From positions 11,460,922 through 11,524,921 of the forward strand of contig CM074185.1 in the NCBI GenBank assembly GCA_037179385.1: a stretch of 64,000 nt of DNA. Direction: 5' to 3'. The position numbers were made by a program, and so were the translations under genes. The DNA comes from Holothuria scabra (lineage: Eukaryota > Echinodermata > Holothuroidea > Aspidochirotida > Holothuriidae). Under the pieces are notes generated by a model. That model saw only the letters and a program-made list of their open reading frames with translations. It did no database searches and had not been told where the DNA came from. This document shows, piece after piece, positions 12,787 through 23,121 of the stretch (position 1 is its first letter; each line of letters starts with the position of its first letter).

Positions 12787-14253
12787 GTTTTGGGATATTA
12801 TATCATAAGGGAATCTACAAATCTGTAAAAGTAATTCTGTACGTAATGAGTGGGTTAAATAAAAGTCAACATCGTATATTTTGTGATATTTGAATCTGAT
12901 TTTGCTCAATGACCGTTCTAAGAATCAGAAGAGACATACGTTTTAAATCTGATTTTTTGTGATTTCACAAAATTCCATGTTCAGCATGACGACTTCTGGT
13001 CTACACTTAACTGAAATCTCTTTACCTTGAGCCTGAGGGTAGCTTGTAATTTGGGACAATACATCAAAACTAGATGCCAAAGGAAATATATGTGGAATGA
13101 TCTTGTCGTACATATTTTTCAACTCCTTCTTAACTCGTTAAGGTATTGAAGTAACACAAAGTTTCCACATGATGATAAATAACAATGTGTCTTGATGTCT
13201 TTATTTCAAAACAAAAAAATTTTCTAGTCACATTAACAGTAACACACGCTTAAATATTACATTTGGAAAATTAGGTAGTACTGAAGCTTCCACATTTGTG
13301 TGTGAAGTGACAACATAAACTTAGCCAACGCGGAACCGTTCATATCCATGTTTCTTCTTTCTGTAGAAGAAGACCCTGTTAATAGGTAACGATTACATAC
13401 TCACCACTGAAAAAACTAAAGAATGGACCCTGTTTGTTTGGTTTGACAAGCAACTTTTGAATTTACTGACTGAAGTTTGGGAATACACAATTATCAGTTT
13501 ATTTTGCATATTTAGGACACTCCAAGTTCAATGTTTGAACCAAAGAAAAATATGTGATGATCGACAGTCTTTCATTTGAGTATTAGTATATTGTCTTATG
13601 TTCTACAGCTTGAAGGTATCGAAGTTAAATATTATTTTAAAGAAATATTTCATTGAAAGAGTTGTCGCTTGTGATAATGTCCTTAAATTGAGAGCTCTTC
13701 CAATGGATTTTAACTGTGGTTTTCATAAGTTGATCGGAGGACCGACGCCTTCAGCTCTCGTTATGTTACTACATATGTTGTAATCGTTAAAAAAAATTAA
13801 AAATTGTGCAAGACAACACACACATACAAAAATTACACCCAGGGGGGATCAATTGGAAGAATTTAAGCTTAATGGTAGTTTCCGAACACCAAAATACATT
13901 AATACACGTAATAATTGTAGTTGCAGTTTTCAACATTAGTTTTCATTTGATAACTTTGAGGTGTGAACGAAAGGTAATTGCTTAAGGTGGTTAAAAAGTT
14001 GAAAAAAGAAGCCTACTAAAGCTACAAATGTCATTTACAACAACAAAAATACCACCATATCTTTTATCATCAAATTGTTTCAACCCATTTGTCTTAGCTT
14101 TTTTGATAAAGTTTAGTTGCGTTTTTCGGTTCCAATTGACTAAGTACAGGGTGATTGCTTGAATTCGATTCGGGTCTGTTATTGTAAAATTTTGTTCTCC
14201 ACATCAGCAAGACTCCAAATCTAACAATTCCCCCTTCATATTGTAAAACAATC
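12787..14253. other. Spacer between copies B and C
   Basis: No exon or repeat boundary is recognised. A short open frame at 13598-13783 has no identifiable motif. Confidence 0.35.
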
Positions 14254-16735
14254 GTGGACTTCTCAAGAATCTTCCTTTTCATGGGCGTTTCTATAGTTAC
14301 TTCAGTGAAACAAAATAGAGGCAAAATTGAAATTCCAGATGCAGATATCCAAGAAGGAGAGATTTTTGGTGGTAATTTCAAAATCTCCCAGAAGCTAGTG
14401 GCAAATGAAATTTACAGGAGAACCACTCAAGGCAAAGTTTGTGAAAAAGGTAAGACTTATTGACAGAGGGGTAGTGGGGTAGCCAAGGGGTGGTTTTGGG
14501 GGTTAGAACTCCCCCTATGACCCAACCTTGCAATATTATGCAAAAAGCACCTAAAGTAACGGGTTTTTTTTTCTATCCTTATACTTTTCCCTCATAGTAA
14601 GAGAAGGGTAAGCGGTGCCACAATCTGACGTTACAATCAGTCGGGGAACCTTGCACACTTTTTAGGAAAGGCCCGATATCATCAAATGTGATTTCATGCG
14701 AAAGATTTGTCGACTTTTATTTTTTTGCCGGGTGTGAATATTTTATAAGTTAGTTCTAATGACCAGGCTAGACCGGTTTCTGTTGTCTTGCTCATTCACT
14801 ATGAATGGCGCAGCTTCATCAGTAGCAGGCCGTCGTGAGAGACCTTGGTTTAAATATTCTTGCTTCTAATAGAGCAATAACGAAAGTATCATTGTACCTT
14901 TTTATTTTTCCGTACTCTCAAGCCTTGCTTTTCCAAGGCAATCTTTTAGATTTTCCCTTTTCGTAGGCGGGTGATATTATCGGGAAAAGGGTGAAGACAA
15001 GAGCAGGCCCGTGTTGTTAGCAAACCGCTCTGAGTCACTTTGGTTAGGAGGGCATTTCCCAGCGTAGGCCATGTATTAATGGCGCTGTTGTTTTCTCCAC
15101 TTGAGTGAAACTCATTAGCAGTTACATAAGATTTGATGCGTTTTATTTTTTAAGCATGTAGCGAGTTTTTATTCCTTTCTTGTCCTCTAGAGGAATGAGA
15201 GGATTTTGCTACCACAGTGTCTCTCGGGGGTTCCTTTGGAACCCTTTTTCCCGTAGCTCTCAAACATTGAAAGTACAAGGCAATCTTTGTGATTTAAACC
15301 TTGTTTTAGGCATTGAGAGGTTGTCGGGAAAATCAAATCAATAATTGCAGACAATCTTGGCAGCACATTTAATGCTTTGAGTAGCTCAGTTAGGATGGTT
15401 CGTTGTTTTAAAGGCGCAAATACACGCAGTTTGTGACAACGCTTTCAGTTTCCACGCGTGAGTAATTCCATATAAGCAGTCAAGAAAAACACTTGCATTT
15501 AAGTTGCGCGGCGAGTTCTTATTTTGGAGATGTGAGAGTATCTGCACTCGAGTGTTTCTTGGAGTTATTTTGTGTGTCATGACGATTTATATCACGCAAT
15601 TATCTCATTTGATATTGGTTTACACCCCGCATGTTAAAACTGCCGACATTAAACGTGCCTTAACAAAAACTGGCACCTTATCAGCCACAACCCGCGATTG
15701 TCCAAATTATTCCCCCATCAACCGATTATTGCCTACAAAAGTTAAAAAAATCTGAAAGATTTCCTTGAAACATGAACAAGATTCAGACGAAACTTTACTT
15801 GACTGCTTATTAGAAGCAATTACAAATATTTAACCCACGCCGCGAACGACGGCTTACTACAGAAGAAGCTGCGCCATTATTATTCTTATACTGAGCATGA
15901 CAGCAGAAACCGGTCTAGTTGGGTCATAAGATCCAGCAATTTTAATATTTACTCTCGGCCAGTATCAAAGGCTACCAAATCTTTGCATGAAATCACGAAC
16001 GATGATTTAGTGCTTTTCCTCCAAAAATGTGCTAAGTTCACCGACCGAGTGTAACGTCAGATAGTGGCACCGCCTACCCTTATCAATCTGTTTTCAGATG
16101 TAAGAGACACCCTGAAACTGACACTGAGTGGGCGTTTTCAATAGATGTTGGGTGCATGACACGAGATGCAACGGAAGCTGACATGAAACCGTATTACTTG
16201 TTATAAAGATACAAGGAGATGAAATATCCATTGGTCTTGCATATTCACCTCTAACACATTGCAAGAAGACTCGCATGCTTTTGCTGTGGACAGCATTACC
16301 TGGTATGAGGGGGTGGTAAGAGTGAATCGTGGTCAGAATGAACTAGTTTTGAATGTCAAACTTCATGAATATTGCCAAAACAATTTTAAGCCAGGACAGG
16401 CAAAAAACAAAACATTTCCTATGTATGAATCTTGGTATCCATACGAATTGAACCTATCCGGATAATATATCCACGGATGGCCAGAGAGCAAAGGTAAACA
16501 TTTAATCGATCTTATCTTTGAATTTCTACAAGTTAAAAACGACGTTTGCTTAAAACACACTTAGGAAGGAAATAGGTGTGGACTATGTATGGAAATTATT
16601 TCAATGACTGGGATATTTCGGGACAAATCTTTGCTAACAGTTGAGACTCCTCTGAAAAGTATCTCTGGTTATCACTTTAGTGGAATGAAATACATGGCAA
16701 TTGTTTATCCATGTTTATGTACTGAAAATGCCTGA
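14254..16735 (+). pseudogene. Family copy C, heavily decayed two-exon pseudogene
   Basis: Exon 1 (14254-14449) aligns with the other copies ('NFKISQKLVANEIYRRTTQG') and keeps a phase-1 GTAAGA donor. The ancestral start aligns with GTG at 14254, and the next in-frame ATG (14281) would shorten the signal peptide. Exon 2 (16098-16735) follows TTTTCAG and carries at least three frameshifts: near 16117, near 16195-16205, and near 16257 before 'LQEDSHAFAVDSITW'. A stop after 'YELNLSG' and loss of the 'VCDH...CGI' block follow. The end ('GIFRDKSLLTVETPLKSISG', then 'YHFSGMKYMAIVYPC') is recognisable. The intron hosts a large foldback element. This copy cannot encode the family protein. Confidence 0.85.
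14606..16083. mobile_element. Foldback element with long inverted arms, inside intron C
   Basis: The left arm (about 14606-14820) and right arm (about 15865-16083) are inverted copies, sharing for example CTAGACCGGTTTCTG/CAGAAACCGGTCTAG, GGCGCAGCTTC/GAAGCTGCGCC and GCATGAAATCAC in opposite orientation. The right edge lies only about 14 bp upstream of the exon 2 start of copy C. A diverged right-arm relative is at about 52725-52895. No transposase is evident in the roughly 1-kb interior. Confidence 0.7.
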
Positions 16736-16811
16736 AATTATGTGACCATAAACTAGTACTCAGTTTTAAAACTTGTAGCACGTTATGTTTGCACGGATTA
16801 TCTCGTTATAT

Positions 16812-16836
16812 CAGGGAGTTGCAACAGAACTCCCTG
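16812..16836. other. Hairpin 3' of copy C
   Basis: CAGGGAGTT, a 7-nt loop and AACTCCCTG lie about 77 bp beyond the stop of copy C and match the perfect hairpin at 4182-4206. Confidence 0.5.
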
Positions 16837-17004
16837 GTTAGATATTACTTAAAATTAGTCTAGTTTCATAACAGATAGGCATACACCTAATGTAATATCT
16901 TTATTGTTTTCTGATTGTTAACAGACTTGATTAACTATATTGAACGAGGGAAGATTCCAAACAAATATTAAAACAGAATGTCGCCCTAAGTATTATTCCT
17001 ACAC

Positions 17005-17305
17005 TTAAAGGGCCAAACCTCTCACCCCAAACTACAATTTTGGTACGGGGGTACCGAAATTCTCAATTGGCTCAGCTCTTATTGACAGCTAATTCAAAAC
17101 ATGCAGTACCAAAGCTTATATTACACAGCATGAACGGTACTGAGAGTGTTTTGATTATATGAATTGAGTTCTCCTATACTCACCTTGAAGCAATAAACTG
17201 AGATTGTATCTGGATGAGGATGAATTTCAGACAATTGTGGGAGGGGCTTCGGTAAGAAGGTTAGGAAAATTGGTACTGTTTGGGGTAGGAGAACTTTGCT
17301 TTTAA
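17005..17305. mobile_element. TTAA-flanked MITE, copy 1
   Basis: It starts TTAAAGGGCCAAACCTCTCA and ends with an inverted, diverged version before TTAA at 17302-17305. The interior aligns in opposite orientation with 36740-37048, and a third decayed copy is near 45440-45660. TTAA at both ends would fit a piggyBac-type target, but the termini are not typical, so the superfamily is open. Confidence 0.65.
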
Positions 17306-17307
17306 AC

Positions 17308-17521
17308 TTTTTTTGTTACAGTAGTATATCTTTACTGACAGTGACACCCTCGTTTACTTGCAAAGCCAAGACCGTGTACTCATACCAACTAGGTTCTACA
17401 AGGACCTTAATAACTTTTTTTGTTACAGTAGTATATCTTTACTGACAGTGACACCCTCGTTTACTTGCAAAGCCAAGACCGTGTACTCATACCAACTAGG
17501 TTCTACAAGGACCTTAATAAC
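17308..17521. repeat. Exact-looking 107-bp tandem duplication
   Basis: Two head-to-tail units contain TTGTTACAGTAGTATATC and, further on, CCAACTAGGTTCTACAAGGA, offset by 107 bp. The near-identity implies a recent duplication or an assembly artefact. Confidence 0.8.
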
Positions 17522-17760
17522 ATGTCCGCACGTGTGTACATGTATAGGTGATAACCATCATTTTACTCAGTAGAGACGTAAGTGTTCATTGACACTGACT
17601 ACTGTTTTAATCCGTAATCGGGTAAAGTGATTTTTATGTTTTCATGCAACCTTCAAGCACCAATTAATAATGCTTCCAACAAATTTCTAAACTCTCTTCA
17701 GCCCTGTTCCTGCAGTCTGGTAAGTTCCAACCTGTCCTACCTTCCACAGAATAACGTGCT

Positions 17761-17884
17761 CATTCCGCCATAGAAAAAAGTGAATTTCCGCCATGGCGGA
17801 AAGTACCGATGGCTGAATGGCACGGACCCCGAGAATACAGTGTCATTCCGCCATCGGTACATTCCGCCATAACATTCCGCCATA
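17761..17884. promoter_or_regulatory. Cluster of ATTCCGCCAT motifs
   Basis: Five CCGCCAT/ATGGCGG sites lie within about 120 bp, one in the palindrome TTTCCGCCATGGCGGAAAG. An imperfect 19-bp inverted repeat (around ACCGATGGC and GCCATCGGT) spans the middle. ATGGCGG is the classical YY1-type core, so this may be a regulatory cluster, but there is no adjacent gene to attach it to. Confidence 0.35.
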
Positions 17885-20633
17885 GGTTTCGCAACTTTCC
17901 GTCAAACCGGAAAGGTGCGAAAGCTATTACGAAAATCACTTTCTAAAAATCTACGAAACTAGAGGAAAAGTTGCCATTGCAACTACCGAAACATTTTCTG
18001 AAGTCCAGGTCTGACAACCAGTAAAGGCATAGGCCTAGAGACATAGTTCGTTGAATAGATTGAATAGAAGTGTAAAGAAGACTTGAGAAAGTAAGACATT
18101 TGAATACAATTAACGTGTACTTACTAATTGATACTAATGGATTTGACTGTAGGCTGTGGGGAAAAAATTTTCATCCTTTTCAATGTATGAATGGTGACTG
18201 AATGATGTCTTTGACAAAGATATCAACGTCCTTGCTCATACTAATAGAAGGCAGGCACTCACGTCACTGCGTTGTGCGTCTTTCTCCTTTGCTAAAGAGG
18301 CGTCCTTTGTAATACGAAGGGGGTTCCTTGTAGAACCTCCTTGGCAATACAATAGACCAGTTTGGATTTCTTTCAAGGAACAGTATTGCGCAATGAGTCA
18401 ACGAGTACCACTTTTACGTGTGTTTAAGCTGACGGCGGGGTGTAAACACACATAAGGCAGCATGCTTTGCGCGCTCGGTGCAGCGCTCAGATGTTTTGTT
18501 GCAAGTTGACCTAACCAGATATGCAACTAAAGCATGCCCAAATAAAAACTTCGAACTCGTGTATTGTTCATTGGGCGCCGTCGGGCAGCGTAGCCTATCT
18601 GTAATACATCTGCTGAGCATGATGAGTGGTATCCAGTTGGTCGAATTAGAAACACTTATGTCAAGTACTTACTGGTCTGTCATTGGGAGGAGACCAAACG
18701 TCAAGACCCATTTTCGTCTTAGCCGGACTTGTATGAGTCAAATGGTGGACATTTAGCGTGACAATGAATTTTAAGTTTGAATCTGTGGTCTCGTTATTGT
18801 AGTGCGCCGCACTACAATATTGGCATTTACTGGCCGACTGACAATTCTTTTGTGAAGCCTGTTATGGCCCACAACTCATTTCCCTGCGCGTACCGTAACT
18901 TAGTTCGTACAAATATCCATGCTCTACCCTTTAACAATAGCAGTAAGTGCAATCTGTGGCCGTCTTTAAACAAAAATCAACTTCAGAAAAGCAAATACTA
19001 CACTTACAAGGCTGATTTAACGAGTAAGCTTCATGAAGGAGTATTGCGGATAAATTTCCAGAAAACGCGATGGAATGTGGTTCGGCCTTTTCACACTGAA
19101 GTGATAAGCCCGGAGAATCAATCGCTGCTCCAAATTGGTATACGTAACACGGCGCCATTGCGTCCACTATCGTTGAACAGTATCAAGACGTTATTGTACA
19201 GTATCTTCATCTAGCTACAACGGAGCAGGGTATTGCCAATTCCCTGTACGGAACGAATTGGCTTTACTGCATTGGATTAAGCGACTTGTGCTGTAGTTCT
19301 ATTATCATGCTTTATTTCAGTGGTAAAAGCAGAAGCTATTTTGACAGCAGTCTGACCGAAACGTTTTGACAGCATGCATGTAGCATGCATTGCGAATTAA
19401 CGAAACACGGATGTTAAAACACACAGCGTCAACAGTTATTCGGCCTTCCACGAGACAGTTGTCATATGCATGCAGCGGTGCAGTCAGAGAGCTTGAGAGG
19501 GCGTCATTATTGAACATAAAGAACGGTGAAAGAGGAGTCGAGAACCGATAAAACCATTTCAGGCAGGAGTAAACAACACAACAGAGCATAACGTATGGCT
19601 AAGTAGGCTACTCAGCACGAGTCCTTGAACGGGACTATGCTTCGTCCACTTCATTTTACTCCACACTAGACTGTATACGGAGTAGGTCCTACCGTTAAGC
19701 GCAGTACACGGTCTTGTTCAAGGTCTACTCAGCACTTGCTTCATTGTTGGCAAATATGCTTCAAAATAAAGCTAGTGACTGACTATTAGCATAGAAGGTC
19801 CGGATTTACTCCATCATTGGTTACTCTGCTATGATTTCTTTATGCGTCCAGCCAACGAGCTGGGAGACAAGTGGTCCATCTTTGTACTATCAAGAAATAG
19901 GGTTGAGAGGAGTGGCCAAAAAGAAACAACAGCCCCTCTTCCCGCCATGAACAAATCCTAAAGTTCAAATAAAAACTGGGCTACTGTACTAACTGAAAAG
20001 ACATCTCTAACACGCACTACAATTCTGCGTATTTGCAAGCAAATGCAGTTCTAGTTTATCAAAGTCTTTCGCTGCGAAAAGATAGCGTCCCCTCGGATAT
20101 CAATGAACAACCCGAAGATCCCTAACGGCCAACCCTATCATGCTTGTGATACCGAGTTAAATGTAATACAGGTCAACTTTCCTTGAACATGTGGTATTGA
20201 AAACCATCCATGAAGAAAAGAAATTTGAGAAAGTGATTTAGATAATGGGGTAGGGTTGGTTACTGGTGAGATTAGGTTTTGTGACTCAATTCAAACCAAT
20301 TGGTTTAAGTCGGGTCTGTTTTGTAGTTGTGGCTCGCCGGCCGTTCTCACTACTCCATTGTTTATGTTAATCACCAATCAAAATGGCAGAAGGTTCCATT
20401 CCCATACCCTTCGGTGTAATCGGCCAGTAGTAGAACTACAAACCTATTGACTGCACATCGGATGTTGCAACTTTTTAACCATAACCGCGGTAGGGAGACC
20501 AAACTGGGTAAGCATGTAACCGAAATGAGTCTCAAAAGGTATTCTACGTGCTAAATAAAAACATTTTTTGCATCATGTGGCAATTCACTTTGGAAGCAAT
20601 TCATCAAAGGCTTTACTTATGACGTCCACAATA
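17885..20633. other. No gene recognised
   Basis: The longest open frame (18777-19214, 145 codons) has no recognisable domain, low-complexity bias or conserved motif, and overlapping reverse frames are equally open; I treat it as chance. No repeat boundary was found apart from a small hairpin near 19225-19246. Confidence 0.35.
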
Positions 20634-20810
20634 CCGCACGTTTGGTCTAACGGTAAAGCATCCGCCCCTCGGGCGGAAGGTCCGGGTTCGATTCCCAGAT
20701 CGAGTCATACCAAAGACTCTAAAAATAGAACCTACTGCCGTTGTGCGTGATGCTCCGCGTAAGCAATGGGGTAGGGAAAACAAGCCAGTGAGCCACAACT
20801 GGAAAAAAAG
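20634..20810 (+). mobile_element. tRNA-derived SINE, family S1, copy 1
   Basis: A tRNA-like head holds an A-box region (TGGTCTAACGGTAAAGCATC), an anticodon-stem-like TCCGC...GCGGA and a B box GGTTCGATTCC. The body follows, with GTCATACC, AGAACCTACTGCC, GTAGGGAAAACAAGCCA and a terminal CACAACTGG before an A-run. The body is shared with the minus-strand copies at 45985-46170 and 25991-26115, which establishes a dispersed SINE rather than a functional tRNA. Short open frames across it are incidental. Confidence 0.8.
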
Positions 20811-21340
20811 TTTGAAAAGGTTCTAGTGGAGCCGTGGCCGGCCAGCTCGACTTGAACCAATAGGGTGGAAACTGCATGGACCGTAAAACACTTCTCGTGT
20901 TTAAATGTGTACAGAATTTCTATATGCTGCAGTGCACACTGCGGCGCAAGAACATATAGTGCACATAGCCGTGTGTACGTCGGAGTTATGACTGTCCTCC
21001 TCCATGGCGACTCGGTGTGTCTTTGAAAAGCTTTGAAAGAATTAGAACTTTATACCTGAATAAGTCTGATATTCCAAACTGAGCTCGTTTTCATCGTTAG
21101 CTAGTCGGGTTATACACTGAAATAGAGGTATACTCTGGGTTCGGGTGATCCCCACATTTCATGATTTGACACATTTACTTATAAATTCGTATCTTGGTGA
21201 ACGTCCACACAGGGGTATGTTCCTTACATGATAAAAAGTTTTGCGCCGACCAAACATATTATCTAGCAGCATTTGCAGCTTTTGAAACTCCTTGTAATTC
21301 ATCATAGATTGCTGGCTAGATTTGCTATTGACTGGAAGCT

Positions 21341-21540
21341 ACACTGCTAAAAAATTTCTGTAGATTTACAGAACAAAAAAAACAAAAAAAAAAAAAAAAA
21401 AAAAAATACGTAAAGAAAATGGAAAAAGTGCTGTCAATTTGTTTCAAACAATTAACAGCACTTTCTCCATATCCGCTTTGTATTTCTTTATTTTTTGTTC
21501 TGTAGATTTACAACATGTCTGCCACATTTTTAAGAGTGTA
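21341..21540. mobile_element. MITE, second member of the 8437 family
   Basis: Termini TACACTGCTAAAAAATTTCT and TTTTTAAGAGTGTA, subterminal TCTGTAGATTTACA on both sides, and the central hairpin AAAAGTGCTGTCAA / TTAACAGCACTTT match the element at 8437. A poly-A run (about 21380-21406) lies inside the left half. Confidence 0.7.
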
Positions 21541-23121
21541 TAAAAGTAACATGGCCTAAAATATGGGAGTGGAAAACCACTTTGTTTCATATCTATACCA
21601 ACCTTGCAGCGTATTGGAGGATTTGAATAAACGTGCAGCTGTCGAATAATCAGAATGCCATACTGATTGGAAGGCTCCTAATAAGTGAGAAACGGGTGAC
21701 TCTGAGACATTTTATGACTTGTCTGTTTAAAACAAAATAAATGCAGGAAAAATATTCCATATGTAGAACTTCATCCGGAACGTTTTCGACTGACCATTTC
21801 ACATTGTTACAAACAAAGGAGGGAAGGAAAAATGTATGACGTATGTGAGTGATGTGATGTGGCTTCCGTTTGTATAATTAACAGTTCACAGTGACGTTAC
21901 TGCAACCGTCATATCTAAGGGCAAACGTGTACACAAATGTCGGAGTTACCTTTAGACATGGCTGAAATAATACATGTGAAAAGCTCATATGGGGTCACGT
22001 GTGAAATATTCACAGTGATGAAACACCGGTGAGGGTACGAGCTGAGAGCGCAAGAGTTCTTTACGTTATATATGGGGTTCCAACTTTGCAGAGAGAAATT
22101 GGTCTTTGCTGTCTCACACGACGACCTTTTTAATGCACTCTACAACAAATACCTTGTGGATCATGTATAATGGGTGGAATATCGTAAGCACACTTAATAT
22201 GCCTTATTCTGAGATTATTTGTTCTTGCTTTCTTGTTAACATATATCTTCATCAAGAAAGGAAGACAAAATTTACCTCGTTAGAAAATTGATATTGGTAC
22301 TGTTGGTGTCAACTTTTATGCATTCCTTATAAATTTGCTGTACCCTGTCACCACGTTTTTTCGTCTACTACTTGATTTTGAGCTGTCATGTAATGATTCA
22401 CAACAAATATCTGCATGGAATACCTGCATTGAGCCAGCTCCATGATTTAACAACAGGAATTGGTCGGGGAAGAATAAAATCGAATAAGTGGACCTTACAT
22501 TATAGCTTCAGAGAAAGTAGTGCTTAGAGCTAGAATTCAGAGGAGAGTTATTCCAATCTTTGATCAACGACAGAGAAGTAAAAACAGGAAAAACAATAGA
22601 TACAATAAAAACAAACAATACTCCACACGTTTGAAAATTTATTTTAAGAAAACCTTTACATGAAATATTTCTGTTTTGCTGACATTTTGCTAAGGATAAA
22701 CAAGAGTGTCATTTAATGAAAAAAAGTGTGCAAGCTCTGACATAGTTGGAAGGTCAGATCAATAGAAGAAATTATCACTTAACTAATCTCACAAACAGTA
22801 TTGGTAAGCCGAATATTGGATGATAATTTGGAAACTTTTATCATATAAAAAAATCACCAATATTGATATCAAAATACGAACATTCTGAATTTAGCAGTGC
22901 CCGGTTTTTGCGCTTGGTTAGTGTGCAGGAGATACAACCGTGTGGTTAATTATTTAATATTTATTATCCGGGAATACTAATAATGTGTCGATTCACTGGT
23001 TATAATTGTCAATTTTGTTTCCGTGTTTGTAAAGCTTATAGTTTCGAAGGGTCATATGCACAGGAATTTGCATTCAACATTACAGACTATTTACTATCAT
23101 ACCAACATATATTCTTCAGAC
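21541..23121. other. 5' flank of copy D, no gene recognised
   Basis: I see no exon, RNA gene or repeat boundary. Frames overlapping the start of copy D upstream of 23122 are probably 5' UTR. Confidence 0.35.

Noticed and set aside
14254..14256. GTG as a true start codon for copy C
   Set aside because: Non-ATG starts are not expected here; alignment with copy B indicates a mutated ATG in a pseudogene.
18777..19214. 145-codon open frame as a gene
   Set aside because: No domain, no Kozak or splice context, and competing open frames on the other strand; length alone is not enough.
20641..20710. Functional tRNA gene
   Set aside because: The A and B boxes are those of a SINE head: the downstream body recurs at 45985 and 25991, and the cloverleaf is imperfect.
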